DNA of 64,000 nucleotides from Geminicoccaceae bacterium SCSIO 64248 (lineage in GTDB: Bacteria > Pseudomonadota > Alphaproteobacteria > Geminicoccales > Geminicoccaceae). The translations under genes were made by a program, and so were the position numbers. Numbering within the stretch: the first letter of the stretch is position 1; each line of letters starts with the position of its first letter. The stretch spans positions 62,001 to 126,000 of the forward strand of contig CP122393.1 of NCBI GenBank assembly GCA_029814805.1, in the 5' to 3' direction. Below, in pieces: positions 8,093-16,312 of the stretch. The notes beneath the pieces are model-generated. The model was not told where the DNA came from, did not search any database, and was given only the letters and a program-made list of their open reading frames with translations.

Positions 8093-8161
8093 ATGGTCAC
8101 GATCATCGATTGCCTGCGAGTCGCTTGCCGCGCGTGCCGCCTTGGGTGTTGCGCGGGCTGA
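8093..8161 (+). CDS. Cysteine-rich leader peptide (candidate attenuator uORF)
   Basis: A 22-codon ORF with cysteines at residues 7, 12, 15, 19 and 20 (the last two adjacent), interspersed with arginine and ending at a TGA. The ATG has GGGA eight bases upstream. It lies in the otherwise gene-free 365-base stretch between the Lrp gene and the DszC/SfnB-like gene. Five cysteine codons of 22 in the leader of a sulfur-acquisition operon is the classic design of an amino-acid-sensing leader: ribosomes stall when Cys-tRNA is scarce and downstream RNA refolds. Cys-rich uORFs ahead of sulfur genes are known in mycobacteria. Its use here is inference; it competes with the possibility that the main ORF starts upstream at 8005. 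Confidence 0.6.
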   Translation: MVTIIDCLRVACRACRLGCCAG

Positions 8162-8192
8162 CCCCGGATCCGTTCTCTTCCGTTGCAATCGA

Positions 8193-8211
8193 CACCGGCG
8201 GCCCGCCGGTG
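8193..8211 (+). promoter_or_regulatory. Strong hairpin preceding the DszC/SfnB-like start (candidate attenuator)
   Basis: Arms CACCGGC and GCCGGTG with a five-base loop sit 31 bases after the leader-peptide stop and 15 bases before the ATG at 8227. No T-run follows, so occlusion of the ribosome-binding region is likelier than termination. GCCGCC at 8136-8141, inside the leader ORF over the third Cys codon, can pair with GGCGGC at 8197-8202 in this hairpin. That gives two mutually exclusive structures that ribosome position could select. Confidence 0.45.
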
Positions 8212-8226
8212 GTGGACCTGTCTTCC

Positions 8227-9429
8227 ATGGCTGATCTCGTACACGCGTTCAGGCGTTCCGATGCCGAGGGTGCGCCTTCCGATCGCGGCGAAGCGTCGGG
8301 CCTCGTCGATCGGGCGCGCGTGTTGGCGACCGACTTCGCGAAGGACGCCGCCCGGCTCGACGCCGAGGCCGCCGTGCCCTCCGAGAACTTCGAGCGGATG
8401 GCCGGCACTGGCCTTCTTGGCCTGACCGTGCCTCGCCGCCTCGGCGGCGGTGGCGGCGACCTGCGCACGGCCGGGGCCATCATCGGCGCGATCGGCAAGG
8501 CGGAGCCTGCGACCGCGCTCATCCTGGCCATGCAGTACAACCAGCATCGTCGCGTCGCCGAGGGACGCTGGCCGCAGCATATCGCCGACCGCGTCGGGCG
8601 CGAGGCGGCGGGCGCGGGTGTGTCCCTGTTGAACGCCCTTCGGGTCGAGCCCGAGCTCGGAACGCCGACGCGCGGCGGCATGCCCGCCACCGTGGCCGCG
8701 CGGACGGCAAGCGGCTGGCGCATTTCCGGCCACAAGATCTACTGCACCGGCATCCCGGTCCTGAGCTGGCTCATGGTCTGGGCCCGCACGGACGAGCCCG
8801 ATCCGCGCGTCGGCATCTTCCTCGTCCCCGCGCGGGCGCCCGGAGTCCGTGTGGTCGAGACATGGGATCAGCTGGGCATGCGGGCGACCGCCAGCCACGA
8901 TGTGATCTTCGAAGACGTCGAGATACCCGCCGACCATGCCGTGGACATCGCTCTGCCGTCGGAGCAGCAGGGGCCGAGCCCGATCGACATGGCCTGGAAC
9001 GCCGGGCTGATCGGCAGCCTTTACCACGGCGTCGCCTGCGCCGCGCGCGACTGGCTCGTGCGGTTTCTGCAAGATCGTGTGCCGTCCGGCCTCGGCAAGT
9101 CGCTCGCGAGCCTGCCACGCTTTCAGGAGGCGGTCGGCGGCATGGAGCTCCTGCTCGCCACCAATACGCGCCTGTTGCGCAGCCTGGCCAGCGACACCGA
9201 CGGCGGCGACGTGCCGTCGATCGCCGAGAGCGGCGCGGTGAAGGTCGCCGTCACCGAGAACGCCATCGCCGCCACGCAGAAGGCGGTCGAGCTTTCCAGC
9301 AATCGCGGCCTGTCACGCGCGCAGCCGCTCGAGCGCCATCTGCGCGACGTGCTCTGCGCGCGCATCCACACGCCACAGGACGACAGCGTCCGTCTCACGC
9401 TGGGCCGCAAGGCCCTCGGCAGCGCCTGA
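8227..9429 (+). CDS. Acyl-CoA dehydrogenase-fold flavoprotein, DszC/SfnB-like (sulfur acquisition)
   Basis: A 400-residue protein of the acyl-CoA dehydrogenase superfamily. N-terminal helical domain (about 1-120: VPSENFERMAGTGLLGLTVPRRLGGGGGDLRTAG), middle beta domain (GWRISGHKIYCTGIPVLSWLMVWART), and C-terminal helical domain ending RLTLGRKALGSA. The fold fits FMNH2-dependent monooxygenases such as DszC and SfnB rather than true dehydrogenases, and the next gene is an SsuD-like monooxygenase; together they would release sulfite from organosulfur compounds. The ATG at 8227 was chosen because homology-like sequence begins there. In-frame GTGs at 8005, 8209 and 8212 are alternatives, and no clear ribosome-binding site is seen. 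Confidence 0.8.
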   Translation: MADLVHAFRRSDAEGAPSDRGEASGLVDRARVLATDFAKDAARLDAEAAVPSENFERMAGTGLLGLTVPRRLGGGGGDLRTAGAIIGAIGKAEPATALILAMQYNQHRRVAEGRWPQHIADRVGREAAGAGVSLLNALRVEPELGTPTRGGMPATVAARTASGWRISGHKIYCTGIPVLSWLMVWARTDEPDPRVGIFLVPARAPGVRVVETWDQLGMRATASHDVIFEDVEIPADHAVDIALPSEQQGPSPIDMAWNAGLIGSLYHGVACAARDWLVRFLQDRVPSGLGKSLASLPRFQEAVGGMELLLATNTRLLRSLASDTDGGDVPSIAESGAVKVAVTENAIAATQKAVELSSNRGLSRAQPLERHLRDVLCARIHTPQDDSVRLTLGRKALGSA

Positions 9430-9446
9430 TACCCCGGAGATACAGC

Positions 9447-10532
9447 ATGAGCGTCGAATTCATCGGTTATGTCGGCACGAGCTACGCGTCCGAGACCCAT
9501 CCCGCCAGGAGCAAGGGGATCGATCGCGATCACGTCCGCGCCGCCGCCCAGGCGCACGACCGCTACGGCTTCGACCGGGTCCTGGTCGCCTTTCACTCGA
9601 CCTCCCCGGACAGCACGCAGGTGGCGAACTACATCACCGCGGTCACGGACCGGGTGAACGTGATGATCGCCCACCGGCCGGGCTTCGCCGCGCCGACCGT
9701 CGCGGCGCGCACCTTCGCGACGTTCGACCAGTTCTCCCAGGGCCGCGTCGGCATCCACATCATCACCGGCGGCAGCGATCCCGAGCAGCGTCAGGACGGC
9801 GACTTCCTGAACAAGGCCGAGCGCTATGCGCGGTCCGACGAATATGTCGGCCTGCTCAAGCGGATGTGGACCGAGGAAAAGCCTTTCAACCATGAGGGCC
9901 AATTCTACAAGGCCGAGAACGCGTTTTCCGACGTGAAGCCGTGGCAGGCGCAGATCCCGGTCTATTTCGGCGGCTCGTCCGACGAGGCGATCGACGTGGC
10001 CGGCCGCCGCGCCGACATCTACGCGCTTTGGGGCGAGACCCGCGACCAGGTCCGCGAGACCGTCGCCCGCGTCCGCGCCTCGGCCGCCCGCTACGGCCGG
10101 GACGTGCGGTTCAGCCTGTCCTTCCGCCCGATCCTGGCCGACACCGAGGAGAAGGCGTGGGCTCGGGCGGAGGCGATCGTCGCCCGGACCAAGGAGGTCC
10201 GCGCCGCGGCCGGCCTGGGCGCTCCGGTTACGCCGGCCAATGTCGGCTCGCAGCGTCTGCTGGAGGCGGCGGCCAAGGGCCTGCGTCCCGAAGGCCGGCT
10301 GTTCACGGGCGTGGCGGCGGCCACGGGCGCGCGCGGCAATTCGACCGCGCTGGTCGGCACCCCGGAGCAGGTCGCGCTCGCTTTGCTTGACTACTACGAT
10401 CTGGGTGTCACCACCTTCCTGATCCGTGGCTTCGACGTGATCGAGGATGCGATCCAGTACGGACAGGAACTCATCCCGGCCACGAAGAGGCTGATCGCCG
10501 AACGAGAGGCGGCCGCGACCGCCGCCGAGTGA
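9447..10532 (+). CDS. LLM-class flavin-dependent monooxygenase, SsuD-like
   Basis: A 361-residue luciferase-like monooxygenase. The sequence follows alkanesulfonate monooxygenase closely in layout: EFIGYVGTSYASE, RAAAQAHDRYGFDRVLVAFHSTSPDS, TDRVNVMIAHRPGFAAPTVAARTFATFDQFSQGRVGIHIITGGSDPEQRQDGDFL, YARSDEYVGLLKRMWTEEKPFNHEGQFY and IPVYFGGSSDEAIDVAGRRAD. The known reaction of the family uses FMNH2 and oxygen to cleave C-S bonds, releasing sulfite. The ATG is preceded by CCGGAGA. It is co-transcribed with the DszC/SfnB-like gene and a cupin. No flavin reductase or ABC transporter gene is present in this cluster. Confidence 0.9.
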   Translation: MSVEFIGYVGTSYASETHPARSKGIDRDHVRAAAQAHDRYGFDRVLVAFHSTSPDSTQVANYITAVTDRVNVMIAHRPGFAAPTVAARTFATFDQFSQGRVGIHIITGGSDPEQRQDGDFLNKAERYARSDEYVGLLKRMWTEEKPFNHEGQFYKAENAFSDVKPWQAQIPVYFGGSSDEAIDVAGRRADIYALWGETRDQVRETVARVRASAARYGRDVRFSLSFRPILADTEEKAWARAEAIVARTKEVRAAAGLGAPVTPANVGSQRLLEAAAKGLRPEGRLFTGVAAATGARGNSTALVGTPEQVALALLDYYDLGVTTFLIRGFDVIEDAIQYGQELIPATKRLIAEREAAATAAE

Positions 10533-10547
10533 CCCCCGGGGGAGACC

Positions 10548-11045
10548 ATGGCACACGAGCACGACCACCATCATCACGCCGAGGGCGAGCCGGCCTGGAA
10601 GCATGACGGCGTCCGCGTCATCAAGGGCGACACGCTGGATGCGAACACGGCCCAGACTCCCGGCATGTTCCGCCAGGCCGCGATCAACCACGCCCGCGTC
10701 GGCGCCCAGAAGATCTGGGCAGGGACGGTGACGATCCATCCCGATGCCAAGACGGGCGTGCACCATCACGGCGAACTCGAGAGCGTGATCTACGTGGTCA
10801 GCGGCAAGGCGCGGATGCGCTGGGGCGATCGGCTGGAGTTCGTCGCCGAAGCGGGGCCGGGCGACTTCATCTACGTGCCGCCCTTCGTGCCGCACCAGGA
10901 AATCAACGCCAGTCCCGAGGATCCCCTGCAATGCGTGCTGGTCCGTTCGGACAACGAGGCGGTGGTGGTCAACATCACCGATGTCGACCCGGTCGAGAAG
11001 CCGGAAGAAGTCTATTGGGTCGATCCCATCCACAAGCACCCGTGA
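10548..11045 (+). CDS. Cupin domain protein with His-rich N-terminus
   Basis: A 165-residue single-domain cupin. The N-terminus is histidine-rich (HEHDHHHH, residues 3-10). Cupin motif 1 is seen in GVHHHGELESVIYVVSGKARMRWG and motif 2 in GPGDFIYVPPFVPHQEIN, supplying the usual metal ligands (three His and one Glu). It starts 15 bases after the SsuD-like gene behind a GGGGGAGA site, so it belongs to the sulfur operon. It could be a metal-dependent dioxygenase or a processing enzyme for the organosulfur product; the specific reaction is not evident. Confidence 0.85.
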   Translation: MAHEHDHHHHAEGEPAWKHDGVRVIKGDTLDANTAQTPGMFRQAAINHARVGAQKIWAGTVTIHPDAKTGVHHHGELESVIYVVSGKARMRWGDRLEFVAEAGPGDFIYVPPFVPHQEINASPEDPLQCVLVRSDNEAVVVNITDVDPVEKPEEVYWVDPIHKHP

Positions 11046-11084
11046 CCGCCTGAGCCCGCCGAAGCGGCGCGTTGCCAATTAAGT

Positions 11085-11093
11085 AAGCAAATT
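11085..11093. promoter_or_regulatory. AAGCAAATT element in the ROK promoter
   Basis: AAGCAAATT lies in an AT-rich island upstream of the ROK regulator and recurs, inverted, as AATTTGCTT at 12427-12435 upstream of zwf. A motif shared by the regulator and its neighbour's promoter is what an autoregulated ROK repressor would need. Confidence 0.45.
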
Positions 11094-11153
11094 GCGTTTT
11101 TCATATCGTCCGGTTAGCCTTGCCGTTTGGCACCGCAGCCGGACGAAACGCGT

Positions 11154-12395
11154 ATGGCGCGCAAAGGCAGCAATTCCGTCCAGGTCCGCCACTACAACGA
11201 GCGGGTCGTTCTCGAGGCGGTTCGGCGTCTCGGCCAGGCATCGAAGGCGGACATCGCCCGCGCCGCCCACCTGACGCCGCAGGCGGTGGCCGGCATCGTC
11301 GATGCCCTGAGCGAGGCGGGCTATCTCGAGGTCAGGGGCAAGCGCTTCGGCAAGGTCGGGCAGCCATCGGTGCTGTACGGCCCGGCGCCCGACCGCGCGT
11401 TCGCCATCGGGCTGCACATCGGCCGGCGCTCCCTCGAAAGCGTGCTGGTCAATTTTGCCGGCGAGATCCAGCAGGCCCGTGTCCATGACTACGCCGCGCC
11501 CGAGCCGGATCGCGTCTTGCGCCGCGCGCTCGAGGACATGGCCGCCCTGACCACCAGCCTGCGGCCGGAATGGCGCGGCCGCGTGATCGGCGCCGGCGTC
11601 GCCATGCCGCATTTTCTGCACGGCTGGCAGGGCGAACTGGGCTTTTCCGACGTGCTCGTCGAGCGCTGGCGCGCCATCGACCTGAAAGCGGAATTGGCCG
11701 AGCGTTCGCCGCTGCCGATCCTGTTCGAGAAGGACGCCGCCGCGGCCGCCACCGCCGAACTGGTGCACGGCATCGGCCGTAGCCATGCCAGTTTTCTCTA
11801 TCTCTCGATCAACACCTTCATCGGCGGCGGCCTCGTGCTGGACGGCGGCGTCGAGACCGGCACGCACGGCAACGCCGCCGCGATCGCGCCAATGCCGGTC
11901 GGGCCGTCGGGGCTGGCCGGTGTCCCGGCGCCGGACGCGCCGTTCGAACTGCTGCTGCGCCGCGCGTCGGTCTACGTCCTGCTCAGGCATCTGCGCGCCA
12001 ACGGCATCGCGGTCGAGCGCGCGCGCGACTTGGCCGGTCTGCCGGACGCCGCGCGGCCCTTCGTCGCGGAGTGGCAGGAGGATTGCTCCCGTGCGTTGGC
12101 GCAGGCCCTGGTCGCCGCCACGTCCGTCGTCGATGTCGAGGCCGTTGTCATCGACGGCGTGCTTCCGCGTGCCATGCTGGAGCAGGTGGTCCGTGCGGTG
12201 GCGGAGAGCTTCGCGTTGCTGCTGCCCGAGGGGATCGTGGCGCCGCGCGTCCTGGCCGGCACGCTCGGGCGCGACGCGACGGCGATCGGTGCCGCCATGC
12301 TGCCGCTCTACGCGGTGTTCGCGCCCGACAGCGCCGTGCTGGCGAAGCGGCTGCAGGCCGAGCGGCGGGCGCCGATGGCCGCGAACCTCACCTGA
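11154..12395 (+). CDS. ROK family transcriptional regulator with degenerate sugar-kinase motifs
   Basis: A 413-residue protein with an N-terminal winged helix (NERVVLEAVRRLGQASKADIARAAHLTPQAVAGIVDALSEAGYL) and a ROK domain. The kinase hallmarks are eroded: the ATP-site DxGG reads LHIGR (residues 86-91), the sugar-binding ExGH reads AAIAP (residues 241-245), and the CxCGxxGCxE zinc site is missing altogether. It is therefore likely a non-catalytic sugar sensor. It sits just upstream of zwf-edd, the place held by HexR in other proteobacteria, and may control the Entner-Doudoroff genes. A TTG at 11127 would add nine residues. Confidence 0.85.
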   Translation: MARKGSNSVQVRHYNERVVLEAVRRLGQASKADIARAAHLTPQAVAGIVDALSEAGYLEVRGKRFGKVGQPSVLYGPAPDRAFAIGLHIGRRSLESVLVNFAGEIQQARVHDYAAPEPDRVLRRALEDMAALTTSLRPEWRGRVIGAGVAMPHFLHGWQGELGFSDVLVERWRAIDLKAELAERSPLPILFEKDAAAAATAELVHGIGRSHASFLYLSINTFIGGGLVLDGGVETGTHGNAAAIAPMPVGPSGLAGVPAPDAPFELLLRRASVYVLLRHLRANGIAVERARDLAGLPDAARPFVAEWQEDCSRALAQALVAATSVVDVEAVVIDGVLPRAMLEQVVRAVAESFALLLPEGIVAPRVLAGTLGRDATAIGAAMLPLYAVFAPDSAVLAKRLQAERRAPMAANLT

Positions 12396-12402
12396 GCGGA
12401 CG

Positions 12403-12431
12403 TTGACGCGCCCGGTTTGAAATAGTAATTT
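12403..12431 (+). promoter_or_regulatory. Candidate zwf promoter
   Basis: TTGACG at 12403-12408 and TAATTT at 12426-12431 with a 17-base spacer, between the ROK stop and zwf start. The -10 overlaps the AATTTGCTT element (12427-12435), so a bound regulator would block RNA polymerase. Confidence 0.45.
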
Positions 12432-12435
12432 GCTT
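12427..12435. promoter_or_regulatory. AATTTGCTT element in the zwf promoter (candidate ROK operator)
   Basis: This is the exact reverse complement of the AAGCAAATT upstream of the ROK gene. It sits within a larger imperfect dyad, TAATT-N6-AATTA (12426-12441), in an AT-rich patch that also holds the -10. Confidence 0.45.
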
Positions 12436-12463
12436 TAATTATTTGATCGAGAAGGTACGCGGC

Positions 12464-13954
12464 ATGCAGTCAGACAGCCGCCTTATCCCCGTCGATCCCT
12501 TCGTGCTGACCGTTTTCGGCGCGACGGGCGATCTCGCACGCCGCAAGATCCTGCCGGCCCTGTATCATCGCGACCTGGACGGGCAGCTTCCCGACCAGGC
12601 GACCATCATCGGCGTGTCGCGCCGCGATCTCGGCGACGACGGCTTCGCCGCGTTGGCCCGTGAGGCGATAGGGGAGCACATCCGGCCGGCGGAGCAGTTT
12701 CCGGCCGCCATCGAGCGGTTCATCGGACGGCTGCGGTTCTGCCCGGTCGACGCCTCCAGCGACGAAGGCTGGCCGGAGCTGGCGGCGGCGGTGAAGCCGT
12801 ACGCCGATCGGGTCCAGGTCCTCTACCTCGCCACCGCGCCCGATCTGTTCGCGCCGATCTGCGAGCGGCTCGGCCGGTTCGGCTTGGCCAATCATGTGGC
12901 GCGGGTCGTGATCGAGAAGCCGATCGGCAAGGATCTCCAGTCCGCCCGCCGGCTGAACGACGCGATCGGCCAGGTCTTCTCGGAGGACCGCGTCTATCGG
13001 ATCGATCACTATCTCGGCAAGGAGACCGTGCAGAACGTCATGGCGCTGCGCTTCGCCAACGCCCTGTTCGAGCCCCTGTGGAACGCCGGCCATATCGATC
13101 ACGTCCAGATCACGGTCGCGGAAAGTCTGGGGGTCGAGGACCGTGCCGGGTACTACGACACCGCGGGCGCGCTGCGCGACATGGTCCAGAACCACATTCT
13201 GCAGCTCCTCTGCCTGGTCGCGATGGAGCCGCCGCGCTCGCTCGACGCCGACGCGGTGCGCGACGAGAAGCTGAAGGTCTTGCGCTCGCTGAAGCCGATC
13301 GACAAAGACCTGGTAGGCGCGCTCACGGTGCGCGGGCAGTACCGCGCCGGCGCGTCGCCAAAAGGCGCGGTCCCCGGCTATCTCGACGAGCTGGGCGAGG
13401 CGCGTGGCGCCAGCAGCACCGAGACCTTCGTCGCGTTCAAGGCTGAGATCGGCAACTGGCGGTGGGCAGGGGTGCCCTTCTATCTCCGCACCGGCAAGCG
13501 CCTGCCGACCCGCGTCTCCGAGATCGTCGTCTCCTTCCGGCCGGTGCCGCACTCGATCTTCGCCGGGCAGGCCGGACCGGTCGAGGCCAATCACCTGGTC
13601 GTCCGCCTGCAGCCGGACGAGGGCGTCAAGCTGTGGCTCATGATCAAGGATCCCGGCCCAGGCGGCCTGCGCCTCAAGCACGTGCCGCTCGACATGACCT
13701 TCGCCGAGGCCTTCGGCGTGCGCAATCCCGATGCCTATGAGCGCCTTCTGCTCGACGTGGTGCGCGGCAACCAGACCCTGTTCATGCGCCGCGACGAGGT
13801 CGAGGCGGCCTGGGCCTGGATCGACCCGATCCTCCAGGCCTGGAAGGACAACAACATGGCACCCCGCCCGTACACGGCCGGCACCTGGGGGCCCGCCGCT
13901 TCGATCGCCCTGATCGAGCGGGACGGCCGGACTTGGCTGGAAGATGCCGCCTGA
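12464..13954 (+). CDS. zwf: Glucose-6-phosphate 1-dehydrogenase
   Basis: A 496-residue enzyme oxidising glucose 6-phosphate to 6-phosphogluconolactone with NAD(P)+, the entry to the Entner-Doudoroff and pentose-phosphate routes. Clear motifs: FGATGDLARRKILPALY (cofactor loop), VVIEKPIGKD, and the substrate-binding and catalytic RIDHYLGKETVQN. The C-terminal half is complete (FYLRTGKRLPTRVSEIVVSF; ERLLLDVVRGNQTLFMRRDEVEAAWAWIDPIL). The ATG at 12464 has GAGAAGG upstream. It is followed by edd after 62 bases with no pgl gene between, unlike the common zwf-pgl-edd order. Confidence 0.97.
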   Translation: MQSDSRLIPVDPFVLTVFGATGDLARRKILPALYHRDLDGQLPDQATIIGVSRRDLGDDGFAALAREAIGEHIRPAEQFPAAIERFIGRLRFCPVDASSDEGWPELAAAVKPYADRVQVLYLATAPDLFAPICERLGRFGLANHVARVVIEKPIGKDLQSARRLNDAIGQVFSEDRVYRIDHYLGKETVQNVMALRFANALFEPLWNAGHIDHVQITVAESLGVEDRAGYYDTAGALRDMVQNHILQLLCLVAMEPPRSLDADAVRDEKLKVLRSLKPIDKDLVGALTVRGQYRAGASPKGAVPGYLDELGEARGASSTETFVAFKAEIGNWRWAGVPFYLRTGKRLPTRVSEIVVSFRPVPHSIFAGQAGPVEANHLVVRLQPDEGVKLWLMIKDPGPGGLRLKHVPLDMTFAEAFGVRNPDAYERLLLDVVRGNQTLFMRRDEVEAAWAWIDPILQAWKDNNMAPRPYTAGTWGPAASIALIERDGRTWLEDAA

Positions 13955-14016
13955 CGGCTTAAAATGAGACGTGTTCGCATCGATCGACATGTGACCCGAA
14001 GTGCAGGATAGAGCTC

Positions 14017-15840
14017 ATGACTCTTCAGAGCCGCGTCGGTGACGTCACGGAGCGCATTCGCGAGCGGTCGCGGGATGGTCGCCGGCGCTATCTCGATCGC
14101 ATCGACCGAGCCGCCGAGGCGGGCCCGCGCCGCCTGAGCCTGGGCTGCGCCAACCGTGCGCACGGCTTCGCCGCCTGCGGCGCGCACGACAAGGCCCAGC
14201 TGCGGACCGGCCACTGCGCCAGCGTCGGCATCGTCACCGCCTACAACGACATGCTGTCGGCGCATCAGCCCTACGAGCATTTTCCGGCCCTGATCCGCGA
14301 GACGGTTCGCGCCGCGGGCGGCGTCGCGCAGGTCGCTGGCGGCGTGCCGGCCATGTGCGACGGGATCACCCAGGGCGAGGCGGGGATGGAGTTGTCCCTC
14401 TTCTCCCGCGACGTGATCGCGCTCTCGACCGCGGTCGCCCTGTCGCACCAGACGTTCGACGCCGCCCTTTATCTCGGCATCTGCGACAAGATCGTGCCGG
14501 GCCTCGTGATCGGCGCGCTTTCCTTCGGCCATCTTCCGGCCGTGTTCATTCCCGCCGGGCCGATGACCTCGGGCCTGCCCAACGACGAGAAGTCGCGCAT
14601 CCGCCAGCTTTACGCCGAGGGCAAGATCGACCGCGACGCGCTGCTCGAAGCCGAGAGCAAGTCCTATCACGGGCCCGGGACCTGCACCTTCTACGGCACG
14701 GCCAACACCAACCAGATGATGATGGAGATCATGGGCCTGCATCTGCCCGGCTCCTCGTTCATCAACCCGATGACGCCTCTGCGCGACGCCATGACCAGGG
14801 CGGCGGCCGAGCGGGCCATGGCGATCACGGCGCTCGGCAACGCCTACACGCCGGTCGGCCGCATGCTGGACGAGCGCGTGTTCGTCAACGGCCTGGTCGG
14901 CCTGCACGCGACCGGCGGATCGACCAATCACACGCTGCACGTCGTCGCCATGGCGGCCGCGGCCGGCATCACGCTGACCTGGGACGACTTCGCCGATCTC
15001 GCCGAGGTCGTGCCGCTGCTGACCCGCGTCTATCCCAGCGGCAAGGCGGACGTGAACCATTTCCATGCCGCCGGCGGCATGGGCTTCGTGATCCGCGAGC
15101 TGCTCGGCGCCGGCCTTCTGCACGGGGACGTCACGACCGTCTTCGGCACCGGGCTGGACGGCTACGTCCAGGAGCCGTCCCTGGGCGACGACGGCACGAT
15201 CCGGTGGCAGGACGGCCCTGCTAGCAGCGGCGACGAGAGTGTGGTGCGTGGCGCCGCCTCGCCGTTCCAGGCGACAGGCGGCTTGCGCGTCCTGGGCGGC
15301 GACATCGGCCGGGCCGTGGTCAAGACCTCGGCCGTGGCGGAAGAGCGTCACGTCGTCGAGGCGCCGGCCCGCGTGTTCCACGCGCAGGAGGAGTTGCAGG
15401 CCGCCTTCGCGGCGGGCGAGCTCGACGGCGATCTGGTCGCGGTGGTCCGCTTCCAGGGCCCGAAGGCGAACGGCATGCCCGAGCTGCACAAGCTGATGCC
15501 GCCGCTCGGCGTTCTGCAGGATCGCGGGCACAAGGTGGCGCTGGTCACGGATGGCCGTCTGTCCGGCGCATCCGGCAAGGTTCTCTCCGCGATCCACGTC
15601 ACGCCGGAGGCGGCCGATGGCGGCGCGATCGCCCGGATACGGGACGGCGACACGATCCGGGTCGACGCCCGGTCCGGTCGGATCAGCGTGCTGGTCGCGC
15701 CCGATGAGTGGGCTCGCCGCGTCCCGGCCACCGCCGACCTGTCGGCCGGCCATCATGGCTGCGGCCGCGACCTGTTCGCTCCGTTCCGGCACGCGGTCGG
15801 CACGGCCGAGACCGGCGCCACGATTTTCCAGGCTGCTTGA
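14017..15840 (+). CDS. edd: Phosphogluconate dehydratase
   Basis: A 607-residue IlvD/Edd-family [4Fe-4S] dehydratase converting 6-phosphogluconate to 2-keto-3-deoxy-6-phosphogluconate, the key Entner-Doudoroff step. Cluster-ligand cysteines are visible in [30 protein letters not shown] and [27 protein letters not shown]. The start region ([20 protein letters not shown]) and length are those of Edd rather than IlvD (which is about 560). The substrate-loop [25 protein letters not shown] is intact. It follows zwf; eda is not in the window. Confidence 0.96.
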   Translation: MTLQSRVGDVTERIRERSRDGRRRYLDRIDRAAEAGPRRLSLGCANRAHGFAACGAHDKAQLRTGHCASVGIVTAYNDMLSAHQPYEHFPALIRETVRAAGGVAQVAGGVPAMCDGITQGEAGMELSLFSRDVIALSTAVALSHQTFDAALYLGICDKIVPGLVIGALSFGHLPAVFIPAGPMTSGLPNDEKSRIRQLYAEGKIDRDALLEAESKSYHGPGTCTFYGTANTNQMMMEIMGLHLPGSSFINPMTPLRDAMTRAAAERAMAITALGNAYTPVGRMLDERVFVNGLVGLHATGGSTNHTLHVVAMAAAAGITLTWDDFADLAEVVPLLTRVYPSGKADVNHFHAAGGMGFVIRELLGAGLLHGDVTTVFGTGLDGYVQEPSLGDDGTIRWQDGPASSGDESVVRGAASPFQATGGLRVLGGDIGRAVVKTSAVAEERHVVEAPARVFHAQEELQAAFAAGELDGDLVAVVRFQGPKANGMPELHKLMPPLGVLQDRGHKVALVTDGRLSGASGKVLSAIHVTPEAADGGAIARIRDGDTIRVDARSGRISVLVAPDEWARRVPATADLSAGHHGCGRDLFAPFRHAVGTAETGATIFQAA

Positions 15841-15885
15841 AGCCGGTGCGTCCGGCATGCTGACGCCATGTCAGGGGAGACGCCG

Positions 15886-16296
15886 ATGGCACGTTCGCGC
15901 TCACGTCATGTCGCAATCGCCGCGATGCTCGCGCTGGCCGGGTGCGCGTCGGCCTCCGACAATGCAACGCCCGACGGCGAGTGGACCGTCGCGGCCATAG
16001 GCGGCGACGCCGTCGCGGGCGACCCGCCGCTGACGCTGACGATCGGGCAGGACCGTTACGGCGGCTATGCCGGCTGCAATCGCTACGGCGGTGCCGTGAC
16101 CGTGACGGGCGGGGCGATCGCCTTCGGTCCCGCCGCGGCGACCCGCATGTTCTGTGGCGGGCCGGGGCAGATGGAGCGCGAGCAGGCGCTGTTCGACTCG
16201 CTCCAGGCCGCGGACTCCTGGCGGCTCGAGGCGGACCGTCTCGTCCTGGACGACGGCGAGGGCGGCACCGTCCTGACGCTCGACCGGGCGCCCTGA
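15886..16296 (+). CDS. META domain lipoprotein (HslJ-like)
   Basis: A 136-residue secreted lipoprotein. The signal peptide ends in a lipobox (ALAGC), followed by a short linker and a META domain: GEWTVAAIGGD, LTIGQDRYGGYAGCNRYGGAVTV, and the conserved TRMFCGGPGQMEREQALFDSL. Such domains occur in HslJ and related envelope proteins; molecular function is unclear. The start at 15886 is preferred over the ATG at 15868 because AGGGGAG lies eight bases before it. Convergent with the AraC gene, leaving a 16-base gap. Confidence 0.85.
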   Translation: MARSRSRHVAIAAMLALAGCASASDNATPDGEWTVAAIGGDAVAGDPPLTLTIGQDRYGGYAGCNRYGGAVTVTGGAIAFGPAAATRMFCGGPGQMEREQALFDSLQAADSWRLEADRLVLDDGEGGTVLTLDRAP

Positions 16297-16312
16297 TCGT
16301 CCCCGGCCGCCG

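Noticed and set aside
8005-8226. N-terminal extension of the DszC/SfnB-like protein from a GTG at 8005
   Set aside because: The 74 extra residues do not look like the family's start, and the same stretch in another frame holds the Cys-rich leader ORF. Kept as an alternative in the gene entry.
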